NCBI GenBank assembly: GCA_023443125.1
Contig: JAEZVO010000034.1
Span: 1 to 11,297 of the forward strand
Origin: Actinomycetes bacterium
GTDB lineage: Bacteria > Actinomycetota > Actinomycetes > Propionibacteriales > Propionibacteriaceae
DNA length: 11,297 nt
Direction: 5' to 3'
A program made the translations under genes and the position numbers. Under the pieces are notes generated by a model that ran no database searches, was not told the origin of the DNA, and worked only from the letters and a program-made list of their open reading frames with translations. Of the stretch, positions 1 through 6,526 are shown piece after piece. Numbering within the stretch: position 1 is the first letter of the stretch; the number at the start of each line of letters is the position of its first letter.

Positions 1-585
1 GCGCGCGACGGGCTGCCGCAGGCCACGGGCAAGCTTCAGAAAGAAGTGCTCGTTGACCGTAGCCAGCGGATACTCAGGGGGATCGAGCTTGACGATCGCG
101 TCCGTGCCACCAAGCTTGACGGGAAGCAACATCATGGCACCCGAGGCCTTGTCTTGGGCGCCGGCGAGGCCCGTGCGATCCACGAGGCCGGTGCGTTCCC
201 TCAGCTCCGCGAAGTTGATTTCGTCGCCGCTGATGAGTGCAGGGATGGGCGTGGGATCGGTGCCGTCCGGTAGTACGGTGACATCGCCCACGGTGTTGCC
301 GCCGACCGCCAGCAGTAGGGAAAACTCGTCGTCAACACTGGTTTTTACGCTCTGGCGCAGTGCTGTGAGCCGGCGGCCCTCGGGGAGTAGCCCAGTGAAG
401 AATTCTGGAAGCTGCCCTGGCTGGGTCACAACGGGTGGCGCGTCCACAGGGAGCGTCGTTGCGACGGGCGGGCCCGTGTACCCGTCGATATACGCGAAGG
501 TCACACCGTCGCTGTCACGGGTCAGGGTGGCTGCGACGTGTCCGGCTTTGCGCACGGTTGCGCGCTCGACTTCGGTGAGGCTCAT
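1..585 (-). CDS. hipA: HipA-family toxin kinase (type II toxin-antitoxin), 3' end outside the window
   Basis: Reading the minus strand from ATG at 585 gives 195 open codons that run off the left edge. Visible HipA hallmarks are an N-terminal subdomain (about residues 1-105) with FTGLLPEG at 63-70, the glycine-rich loop LAGAQDK at 140-146, the ATP-site strand AIVKL with K166, and the NEHFFLKLA helix from 178. HipA proteins are Ser/Thr kinases that in the best-known case phosphorylate glutamyl-tRNA synthetase and halt growth; the partner HipB neutralises them. The start overlaps the hipB stop as ATGA, so translation is probably coupled. One oddity: the residue matching E. coli Ser150, just before the loop, is Gly139. 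The catalytic Asp residues would lie beyond the edge, so activity cannot be judged. The family call is firm; the target is unknown. Confidence 0.93.
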   Translation of the reverse strand, partial: MSLTEVERATVRKAGHVAATLTRDSDGVTFAYIDGYTGPPVATTLPVDAPPVVTQPGQLPEFFTGLLPEGRRLTALRQSVKTSVDDEFSLLLAVGGNTVGDVTVLPDGTDPTPIPALISGDEINFAELRERTGLVDRTGLAGAQDKASGAMMLLPVKLGGTDAIVKLDPPEYPLATVNEHFFLKLARGLRQPVAR

Positions 586-776
586 CGTCGGACCTCTGCG
601 CGAAGCTCGAGCCCGAGCGCGTCCAGGACTGCGACAAGGTGGTTCAGCTGCACCGTCGGTTTGCCGCGTTCGAGCGCGCGGACGAAGCGCTCTGATGTGC
701 CGGCGAGGTCGGCGAGCTGCTGCTGCGTGAGGCGCAGATCCTTTCTACGCTCGCGCACGGTGGCGCCCAAGCTCAT
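582..776 (-). CDS. hipB: HipB-like antitoxin and autorepressor, XRE-type helix-turn-helix
   Basis: A 64-residue protein that is essentially one XRE/Cro helix-turn-helix domain: TQQQLADLAGTSERFVRALERG (about residues 17-38) is the DNA-binding core, followed by the PTVQLNHLVAVLDALGLEL segment common in HipB proteins. The ATG at 776 is chosen because TAGGAG lies at a good distance upstream (7 nt after GGAG). A longer frame to 842 exists, but it would translate through the promoter and operator region and lacks a ribosome site. HipB proteins bind HipA to block it and repress their own operon by binding palindromes. Three matching palindromes lie just upstream at 789-926. The stop overlaps the hipA start by four bases, as expected for a co-translated antitoxin-toxin pair. 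Confidence 0.9.
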   Translation of the reverse strand: MSLGATVRERRKDLRLTQQQLADLAGTSERFVRALERGKPTVQLNHLVAVLDALGLELRAEVRR

Positions 777-788
777 GCGTGCTCCTAT

Positions 789-804
789 CGGTTCGAACGT
801 GCCG
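789..804. promoter_or_regulatory. Probable HipB operator O1 (promoter-proximal)
   Basis: CGGTTCG-AA-CGTGCCG. The right arm is identical to that of O3; the left arm differs at two bases. It lies between the putative transcription start and the hipB ribosome site, where bound repressor would block initiation. Its centre is 61 bp from that of O2, and it is preceded by TAT, as is O3. Confidence 0.6.
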
Positions 805-813
805 GTTTCTCCC

Positions 814-842
814 ATTGTGAAGGGTGTGGCCGTGCGATGCAA
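814..842 (-). promoter_or_regulatory. Candidate hipBA promoter
   Basis: On the minus strand TTGCAT (842-837) and CACAAT (819-814) are separated by 17 bp, matching the sigma-70-type consensus at 3 and 4 of 6 positions. Transcription would begin near 807, inside or next to the palindrome at 789-804, and the palindrome at 851-864 sits just upstream of the -35 box. An alternative -10 box, CATAAT at 871-866, matches 5 of 6 but has no good -35 box. Confidence 0.45.
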
Positions 843-850
843 GGCAAACA

Positions 851-864
851 GGCACGCTCGTGCC
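851..864. promoter_or_regulatory. Probable HipB operator O2
   Basis: GGCACG-CT-CGTGCC is a perfect 6+6 inverted repeat with a 2-nt spacer. Read on the minus strand it continues to AATCGGCACG, so it shares ATCGGCACG with O3. It lies just upstream of the candidate hipBA -35 box and overlaps the start region expected from the alternative -10 box at 871-866. Confidence 0.7.
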
Positions 865-910
865 GATTATGGGGATTCGAGTGGGCTGTGCCCGCGTCGA
901 TGTGGCGTAT

Positions 911-926
911 CGGCACGTTCGTGCCG
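911..926. promoter_or_regulatory. Probable HipB operator O3 (distal)
   Basis: CGGCACG-TT-CGTGCCG is a perfect 7+7 inverted repeat with a 2-nt spacer, the best copy of the three. It lies 6 bp beyond the cydC stop codon, with its centre exactly 61 bp from that of O2. As RNA it would also form a short hairpin after cydC, but no T-run follows, so an operator role is preferred over a terminator. Confidence 0.7.
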
Positions 927-932
927 TCGAGG

Positions 933-2489
933 CTAGGGCAGCCGCACGACGCGGTCGCAGGCGCGCATGACGTCCTCGTCGTGGGTGATGACGAGCACGG
1001 GGTGCCCAGCGGCGGCCTCCCACACGTCGGTCATGAGATGCGCTGCGGTGTCGTGGTCGAGGTGCTCGGTGGGTTCGTCGAGGATGATGAGGTCGCGCTC
1101 GGCGGCCAGCACGCGGGCGAGTGCGAGGCGCCGTCGCTCGCCCGCTGACAGCGTGGAACCATCCTCGCCGATGACGCGCTCCGGGTCGAGCCGCAATCCC
1201 GCCCGCTGTAGCGCCAGGCGAACGTCGTCGTCGGTGGCGTCCTTATTGCCGATGCGCACATTCTCCGCGACGGTGGTGGCGAAGATGTGCGCATCTTGCG
1301 CGAGATATCCGACGCGGCCGGCGCGCTCCACCTCGCCCGCGAACGGCGGAATCAGGCCCATGAACGTGGCCGCGACGGTGGTCTTGCCCACGCCCGACGG
1401 CCCGACCAGCGCCACCTTCTCGCCAGGCGCAACGGTGAGGTTGAGGTGCTCGAGCACAGGCTCGCCGCCCGGCCAACCGACGGTAACGTCGCGCAGCTGC
1501 ACCTTCACCCCGTCGCCGGGGAGCACGTCGCCGGTGCCGACGGGCTCGGCGTCGAGCACCTGCTGCACCCGCTCGATCGAGGCCTTGGCGCGCGTATAGG
1601 TTTGCGCTGCCTTCGTGAAGTCCTGGAACACCTCGTGCAGCGCGAGCGGCGTGAGCACGAGCACCGCGAGCAGACGCGGCTTCAGCGTGCCCGCGGCCAC
1701 CGCCTCGCCACCAATCCACAGCGCGGCGACGACGGCGATTCCTGCCGCGACGATTTGCGCGGCTGTGGCGAGCCCACGCACCCAGGCGCCGCGCGCCTCC
1801 TGCTGGCGGAGGCGGTCGTCGATGTCGAGCATCGCGGCGACGGTGCGCGCTTCGGCGTTGTTCGCCACGAGGTCCGGCCCGACCAGCGCGAGTTCCCTCG
1901 TCGCATCCGCGAGCTCACCTCGCGTGGCGACGGCGGCGCGGTCGACGGCGTGACTCATCCGCTGCGCGAGGATGGGCACCAGGATGCCGGCCACCACGGC
2001 GGTCACGAACAGCACCGCGGCGCTGAGCGGGTTGAAGCTGCCCAGCAACACCGTCGTGGCGACGATCACCAGCGACGCCGACAGCGCAGGCAGCGCGACG
2101 CGGACCACCACGTCTTGGACGGCGGCGATGTCCTGCACGACGCGGGTGAGGAGGTCGCCCTGGCGGCGGCCGATGAGGGTGGTGCGGGAGAGCTTGTCGT
2201 AGGTGCGGGAGCGCAGCACGCCCACGACGCGGAGCGCGACGTCGTGGCCGACAAGGCGTTCTGCGTAGCGCGCCGCGCCGCGCCCGATGCCGAATGCCCT
2301 GACGCCGACGGCGGCGGCTTGGAGGTAGAGCACGGGCGGGAACTCCGCCGCGCGGGAAATCAGCCACGCCGACACGCCCATGAGCGCGACGGAGCACGCC
2401 GACGCGGCGGCAGCCAGCAACGTGGCGAGTGCGAACCGCGCGCGTCCGCCGGGGACGGCGCGTAGGAGGTCGCGCATGAAGCGGATCAT
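933..2489 (-). CDS. cydC: CydC, subunit of the CydDC ABC exporter for cytochrome bd assembly
   Basis: A 518-residue half-transporter with an N-terminal membrane domain (about residues 15-300) and a C-terminal ATPase domain. The region AEFPPVLYLQAAAVGVRAFG followed by GAARYAERLVGHD (about 48-83) is the CydC signature. ATPase motifs are Walker A GPSGVGKT (363-370), Q-loop Q398, signature LSAGE (447-451), Walker B LIILDE (ending E472) and switch His503. CydDC exports reductant (reported as cysteine, glutathione or heme-related) needed to mature cytochrome bd oxidase in the plasma membrane. The ATG at 2489 is preferred: it overlaps the cydD stop as ATGA and has AAGGGG 8-13 nt upstream. A GTG six codons earlier (2507) is the alternative. 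At 518 residues it is somewhat shorter than the E. coli protein (573). Confidence 0.95.
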   Translation of the reverse strand: MIRFMRDLLRAVPGGRARFALATLLAAAASACSVALMGVSAWLISRAAEFPPVLYLQAAAVGVRAFGIGRGAARYAERLVGHDVALRVVGVLRSRTYDKLSRTTLIGRRQGDLLTRVVQDIAAVQDVVVRVALPALSASLVIVATTVLLGSFNPLSAAVLFVTAVVAGILVPILAQRMSHAVDRAAVATRGELADATRELALVGPDLVANNAEARTVAAMLDIDDRLRQQEARGAWVRGLATAAQIVAAGIAVVAALWIGGEAVAAGTLKPRLLAVLVLTPLALHEVFQDFTKAAQTYTRAKASIERVQQVLDAEPVGTGDVLPGDGVKVQLRDVTVGWPGGEPVLEHLNLTVAPGEKVALVGPSGVGKTTVAATFMGLIPPFAGEVERAGRVGYLAQDAHIFATTVAENVRIGNKDATDDDVRLALQRAGLRLDPERVIGEDGSTLSAGERRRLALARVLAAERDLIILDEPTEHLDHDTAAHLMTDVWEAAAGHPVLVITHDEDVMRACDRVVRLP

Positions 2490-4102
2490 GGCGTCACCCC
2501 TTGCCACTCGACGATTCGATCCGCGGCCTGCAAAACCGCCGGGCGATGGCTGACGATCAGCGCGGATGCCCCCGAGGCCCGGACCGCGTCGACGACGTGC
2601 GCCTCGCGGTCGGAATCGAGCCCGGCGGTGGGCTCGTCGAGAATCAGCAGCCTGGCCCCATGCCGGATGCGGAGCAGCGCCCGAGCCAGCGCGACGCGTC
2701 GGCGCTCACCCGCCGAGAGTCCTTCGCTGTCATCAGCGACGGCCTTGTCCAGGCCGAAATCAGCCCCCGCGAGCCGCAGCACGTCGATGATTTCGTCGTC
2801 GCTGGCTTCCGGGGCGCCGAGCCGCACATTCTCACCGACGGTGCCTCGCACCAGCCCCGGGTCTTGCGCGACGTAGGCCACCTGCTCGCGCCACGTCGCG
2901 AGGTCGACGTGGGCGAGGTCAGCGTCGCTGACGCTCACCCGCCCCTCGCTGGGGGTGAGGAAGCCCATCGCCAGCGCGAGCGCCGTCGTTTTTCCTCCGC
3001 CGGAGGTGCCGGACAGCGCGACGATCTCCTGCTCGCCCAGCTCGAGGTTGAAGTGGGCGAGCACGGGAGTGTCGGTGCCTGGGTAGGAGAAGGTGACGTC
3101 GTCGAAGCGCAGTGCCCCTGAGCGCGGCGCCGGCGCGGTGCCGTCGTGGGTGGGGGCGGCGTCGATGATGGCGAAGGCCGCGTCGGCGGCGGCCACCCCG
3201 TCGGCGGAGTCGTGGAAGTGCGTGCCGACCATGCGCACAGGCAGGTACGCCTCGGGTGCGAGCACGAGCACGAACAGCGCGGTGAAGAAGTTGACTTCGT
3301 CGAATACCAGCCGGAAGCCGATGGTGACCGCGATCACCGCCACCGACAGCGACGCGAGCAGCTCCAGAGCGAGCGACGACAAGAACGACACACGCAGCAC
3401 CCGCATCGTCGCCTGGGCGTAGCGCTCCTCGCTGAGGTCGACGCCGCGTTTCTGTGCTTTCGCGCGGGCGAACGCCTGGAGCGTTGGGAGGCCGGCGATG
3501 AGGTCTGCGAAGTGGTTGGCGAGCCGGTCGGCCATGGCGAACGAGCGTTTCGTCGCCTTCTGCGTCGTCCACCCGATGAGCGCCATGAACAGCGGAATGA
3601 GCGGCAGCGTGATCGCCATGATGATCGCCGACGTCACATCCGCCCACAGCACGAAGGCGCCGACGATGAACGGCACCGTGGCGGCGAGGCCGAGCTGGGG
3701 GAGGTACTTCGAGAAGTAGCCGTCGAGATCGTCGAGCCCGCGGGTGACGAGCCGCATCAACGACGCCGATGGCGCCCCGCCCACCGGCGTGCGCAGGTGA
3801 GCGGCGACGATGTCTCGCCGCAGCTGTGACTTCACCGCCGCCGCTGAGCGGTGCGACAGCCACGCATTCACCCAGGCCAGCCCTGCCCTGGCGAGGAATA
3901 CCACGGACAATAGAAGCAGCAGGCGCGGCCATCCGTCGGGGAGGTGACGCAACGCGAAGGTCTGCGTGATGCCGGTGGCGATGAGCCACGCCTGCGCGGT
4001 GACCAACAGCGCCGTGACCACACCGACCACCACAGACGCGACGAGGTACCTGCGCGTGGCTGCGGCGCGCTGGAGCAGGCGGGGGTGAATCGGTCCGGGC
4101 AT
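2486..4102 (-). CDS. cydD: CydD, subunit of the CydDC ABC exporter for cytochrome bd assembly
   Basis: A 538-residue ABC half-transporter. The membrane domain (about residues 20-300) contains the CydD hallmark LVTRGLDDLDGYFSKYLPQL (118-137) and a DLIAGLPTLQAF coupling region (200-211). The ATPase domain has Walker A GTSGGGKT (365-372), Q413, LSAGERRR (462-469), LLILDEP (485-491) and His519. It pairs with CydC, encoded immediately downstream with a 4-nt overlap, to make a heterodimer; both sites have the key residues. The start at 4102 gives the usual short N-terminus before RLL and RRYL; the ribosome site is weak. No convincing promoter is visible in the 145 bp upstream, which is dominated by a long palindrome. 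cydAB, often adjacent, is absent from the window. Confidence 0.96.
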   Translation of the reverse strand: MPGPIHPRLLQRAAATRRYLVASVVVGVVTALLVTAQAWLIATGITQTFALRHLPDGWPRLLLLLSVVFLARAGLAWVNAWLSHRSAAAVKSQLRRDIVAAHLRTPVGGAPSASLMRLVTRGLDDLDGYFSKYLPQLGLAATVPFIVGAFVLWADVTSAIIMAITLPLIPLFMALIGWTTQKATKRSFAMADRLANHFADLIAGLPTLQAFARAKAQKRGVDLSEERYAQATMRVLRVSFLSSLALELLASLSVAVIAVTIGFRLVFDEVNFFTALFVLVLAPEAYLPVRMVGTHFHDSADGVAAADAAFAIIDAAPTHDGTAPAPRSGALRFDDVTFSYPGTDTPVLAHFNLELGEQEIVALSGTSGGGKTTALALAMGFLTPSEGRVSVSDADLAHVDLATWREQVAYVAQDPGLVRGTVGENVRLGAPEASDDEIIDVLRLAGADFGLDKAVADDSEGLSAGERRRVALARALLRIRHGARLLILDEPTAGLDSDREAHVVDAVRASGASALIVSHRPAVLQAADRIVEWQGVTP

Positions 4103-4147
4103 CGGGGCCTAGTCTCTCATGTCAGGACGGTGGCCTAGCACCCGAGA

Positions 4148-4224
4148 CGCGACTGAGCGCACTCCAGACGGCGAAAACCGCCCCGAACAGGGCAAAATCG
4201 GCGTCTGGTGTGCGCTCAGTCGTG
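4148..4224. repeat. 77-nt imperfect palindrome (long hairpin) between the GH172 gene and cydD
   Basis: Arms 4148-4170 and 4202-4224 pair almost throughout: CGACTGAGCGCAC pairs with GTGCGCTCAGTCG, with one T-T mismatch at 4163/4209, then CCAGACG pairs with CGTCTGG. After a G-G mismatch, CGA/TCG pairs again, then an internal loop with AAAA on both sides and a small top stem GCCC/GGGC around CGAACA. It lies 23 bp after the GH172 stop and 45 bp before the cydD start. No T-run follows on either strand, so it is not a standard intrinsic terminator. It could be an mRNA 3'-end stabiliser, a transcription barrier, or one copy of a dispersed palindromic repeat. Only one copy is seen here. Confidence 0.85.
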
Positions 4225-4247
4225 CAATCCGCAGGAAAGCGTCCGGC

Positions 4248-5324
4248 TTAGGGCTCCATCTCATCGGCCGTGGGAGCTGCGGGTCGGTTCGTCGAGGTGC
4301 GGTCGAGGTAGAAGAACGCCGTGGTGGCGACGTCGTCGCGCAGCTGACGGTAGCGGCCCTTCGAGCGCCAGCCGAGCGTCTGCACGTCGACACGGCTGAG
4401 GCGTTCGGAGAAGCGGATCGGGTCGGGCGTGTGCCAGCGGTACATGCCGAAGCGCTGCTGGCTCTCGTACAGGCCGTCGGGGCGGATCACCTGCGGCATG
4501 CCGAGGAACGGCGTAGTGAACGCGGTGTAGCCCTGGCCGGGCACGTCGAAGTTCCATGCGCCGCCGAAGTAGTCCTCGGTGCCGGTGCCGCAGATGGTGG
4601 GGTAGTCCTTGTCATCATCCATGTAGAACTTGAGTTCGCCCTCGCCCCACCAGCCGGTGGAGTTGACGCCCCACGCCATGTAGGTGCCGGCGTAGTGCCC
4701 TCGGCCCTCGACGCCTTCCAGCATGACGTGGAGGCCGTCGGTGACGGGCTGCGAACGTCGCCACTGGGCGTGCAGGTAGGCCGCTTCCTCGGGCACGGGG
4801 CCCTCTTCATAGGTGATCTGGTAGTAGACGAACACGTCCTCGTCGCTCAGGTTTTCGATGGTGAAGCGGGCCCCCTTGCGGAACGGCATCGGCCAGTACG
4901 AATTGCAGCCGCCGTGCGGGTTGACGGCGATCATCTGCGAGCTGACTTGGGCGAACTGGTTCCAGCCGTGGCAGAAGAAGTCGCCGAGGGGCACCTCGAT
5001 GGCGGGTGCATCGTCGCCATCCCAGTACGCGCGGAGGATGAGCGAGCGCATCTTACGCATGTCGGTGGTGAGCCAGATGTTGGTGATGCAGCCGGAGCCG
5101 CTGATGTCGGCGAGGGTGAAGGTGGTGCCGGCATCGAGCTTGATGCTGGGGGAGACCTTCCACCCGACGCCCAGCTCACGGGAAGCCTCCGCCCCGGTGC
5201 CGGTGGTGGCCTTGCCGCCCTCGCCAGGCGCACCGGTGAAGTTTTCGGGGGAAATCGAGCGTGTGCGGGTTGAGCGGATCAGCGCGACGTTCTGCCAAGG
5301 GCCAGCGGTGGTCGATTCGGTCAC
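4248..5324 (-). CDS. GH172 (DUF2961) glycoside hydrolase, likely alpha-D-arabinofuranosidase or alpha-D-fructofuranosidase
   Basis: A 358-residue protein without signal peptide or membrane segment, so cytoplasmic. It carries DUF2961 hallmarks: ISGSGCITNIWLT (74-86), VPLGDFFCHGWN (111-122), GWWGEGELKFYMDDD (224-238) and GTGTEDYFGGAWNF (246-259). Characterised GH172 members are retaining enzymes acting on alpha-D-fructofuranosyl (difructose dianhydride) or alpha-D-arabinofuranosyl linkages and use two glutamates; E228 or E230 and E250 are the likely pair. The GTG at 5324 is preferred because AAGGAG lies 8 nt upstream. A GTG three codons earlier (5333) would abut the ribosome site. Its own promoter and LacI-type operator lie just upstream, tying it to the transporter and GH125. 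The family is confident; the sugar (arabinose or fructose) cannot be read from sequence. Confidence 0.92.
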   Translation of the reverse strand: MTESTTAGPWQNVALIRSTRTRSISPENFTGAPGEGGKATTGTGAEASRELGVGWKVSPSIKLDAGTTFTLADISGSGCITNIWLTTDMRKMRSLILRAYWDGDDAPAIEVPLGDFFCHGWNQFAQVSSQMIAVNPHGGCNSYWPMPFRKGARFTIENLSDEDVFVYYQITYEEGPVPEEAAYLHAQWRRSQPVTDGLHVMLEGVEGRGHYAGTYMAWGVNSTGWWGEGELKFYMDDDKDYPTICGTGTEDYFGGAWNFDVPGQGYTAFTTPFLGMPQVIRPDGLYESQQRFGMYRWHTPDPIRFSERLSRVDVQTLGWRSKGRYRQLRDDVATTAFFYLDRTSTNRPAAPTADEMEP

Positions 5325-5346
5325 TCTCGTCACTCCTTGTTCTTCG

Positions 5347-5362
5347 GTGTAATCGTTATCAC
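5347..5362. promoter_or_regulatory. LacI-family operator in front of the GH172 gene
   Basis: On the minus strand GTGATAACGATTACAC matches the operator core at 9806-9821 (GTGGTAACGTTTCCAC) at 13 of 16 positions, with the central CG and the outer GTG/CAC half-sites conserved. It starts 1 nt after the candidate -10 box of the GH172 promoter, so bound repressor would cover the transcription start. It also contains most of the inverted repeat ATCGT-TATC-ACGAT (5352-5365). Confidence 0.72.
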
Positions 5363-5363
5363 G

Positions 5364-5391
5364 ATCCTACGAGATGAGGAACACTTTCCAA
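5364..5391 (-). promoter_or_regulatory. Candidate promoter for the GH172 gene
   Basis: On the minus strand TTGGAA (5391-5386) and TAGGAT (5369-5364), each 4 of 6 to the sigma-70-type consensus, are separated by 16 bp. Initiation would fall near 5357, within the operator. This gives the GH172 gene a promoter independent of the transporter operon. Confidence 0.55.
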
Positions 5392-5408
5392 GGGGCAGTA
5401 GCAGCATC

Positions 5409-6464
5409 CTATGAAGCAGGCAGCAATTCTCCACTGCCTCGGGCAACATATTCGATGGGCATGACGTGTCTGGCCGGCGGTTTCGTCGACCCCTTCGCGC
5501 GGTCGATCAGCAGCTGCACGGCAAGCTCGCCCATGGCGGCGACGTCACAGCGCACGACGCTAAGCGGCGTCGGTAGGAGGCCCGCCAGATTGATGTCGTC
5601 GAAGCCGATGAGCGCCATCGACGTGTTTCGCGCGGTCAGTGCTGCGATAGCGCCTTCGGAGAGGAAGTTCGTCGTGGTGAATACGGCGGTAGGTGGTACG
5701 TCGAGGTCGAGCAGTTCATCCATGGCTTGCGCGGCCGCAGCCGAGGAGCCGACGGTGAGTTGCTTCACGAGCGCGGGATCTTCGTCGATGCCTGCGTCTG
5801 CGAGTGCGCGCTGGTAGCCGAGGTAGCGCTGGTGCGTGGTGTAGTGCGAAGGGGCAATGATGATGGCAATGCGACGGTGCCCGCGCTGCGTGAACTGCTC
5901 AACCGCTAGCCGGGCGCCGCCTTCATTGTCGATGACTACTTCGTCTGCCGGCAGTCCTTCTGCGGGACGGTCCACAAACACGACGGGCACCCGCAGCGTT
6001 TCGTCTGGGTTGAGCAAGTACTGGTGGTGGTCGTCATCAGGGACGGTGATGAGTCCTGCCACACGGTGGCTCAGGAGCGAGTCGAGGAACTTGTGCTCTT
6101 CCGCAGGGTCTTCGTCGGCGGTGCCGAGCATGACGGCCCACCCCGCGCGGCGCGCAGCTTTCACCGCTCCCATAGCGAACTGGGCGTAGAAGGGGTTGGT
6201 CAGGTCACCCACCTTGATGCCGACGGTACGCGCGAACTGCCCCGGACGAAGCGACCGCGCAGCCTCGTTGCGCAAAAAACCGAGCTCGGCCACCGCGGAC
6301 AGTATTCGTTCACGGGTGGCCGGGGCGACATAACCCGAACTGTTCAAAGCGCGCGACACCGTCGACGGGCTGACGCGCGCGAGCTGCGCCACCTCCCGGA
6401 TGGTGGGGCGGTCATCGTCGTGCTGGGATTCACTAATGCCCGCGACAGGTCTTTGCCTAACCAT
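5409..6464 (-). CDS. LacI-family transcriptional repressor
   Basis: A 351-residue regulator. The N-terminal helix-turn-helix TIREVAQLARVSPSTVSRAL (21-40) is followed by the hinge helix region with NEAARSLRPGQ (66-76). The periplasmic-binding-protein-like ligand domain starts at VGIKVGDLTNPFYAQ (81-95) and includes the late motif ALIGFDDINLAGLL. The ATG at 6464 is chosen because TTGAGG lies 6 nt upstream; the longer frame to 6500 would begin inside a terminator hairpin. It sits between the transporter and GH172 genes and most probably binds the two matching operators at 5347-5362 and 9803-9824, with a sugar from the imported glycan as inducer. Little room exists for a promoter of its own, so it may depend on read-through from the transporter operon. 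Confidence 0.95.
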   Translation of the reverse strand: MVRQRPVAGISESQHDDDRPTIREVAQLARVSPSTVSRALNSSGYVAPATRERILSAVAELGFLRNEAARSLRPGQFARTVGIKVGDLTNPFYAQFAMGAVKAARRAGWAVMLGTADEDPAEEHKFLDSLLSHRVAGLITVPDDDHHQYLLNPDETLRVPVVFVDRPAEGLPADEVVIDNEGGARLAVEQFTQRGHRRIAIIIAPSHYTTHQRYLGYQRALADAGIDEDPALVKQLTVGSSAAAAQAMDELLDLDVPPTAVFTTTNFLSEGAIAALTARNTSMALIGFDDINLAGLLPTPLSVVRCDVAAMGELAVQLLIDRAKGSTKPPARHVMPIEYVARGSGELLPAS

Positions 6465-6485
6465 GTGATACCTCAATATGAAGAA

Positions 6486-6520
6486 GGGGGCGTGTCCCAT
6501 GATTTGGTTGGCACGCCCCC
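6486..6520 (-). terminator. Rho-independent terminator after the binding-protein gene
   Basis: On the minus strand GGGGGCGTG (6520-6512) and CACGCCCCC (6494-6486) form a perfect 9-bp GC-rich stem with a 17-nt loop, followed by the T-rich tail TTCTTCATATT. It begins 6 nt after the binding-protein stop codon and ends just before the lacI ribosome site. It probably ends most transcripts and allows only limited read-through into the repressor gene. Confidence 0.75.
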
Positions 6521-6526
6521 AGCAGG

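Noticed and set aside
777..842. Longer N-terminus for HipB starting at 842
   Set aside because: It would translate the promoter and operator O1; the ATG at 776 has a proper GGAG site and gives the normal family N-terminus.
1287..2465. Long plus-strand open frame opposite cydC (similar ones at 2501-3121, 3146-3829 and 4119-5273)
   Set aside because: These are antisense shadows of GC-rich genes. Their translations are low-complexity Arg/Gly/Ala/His-rich without domains, while the minus strand encodes clear CydC, CydD and GH172 proteins.
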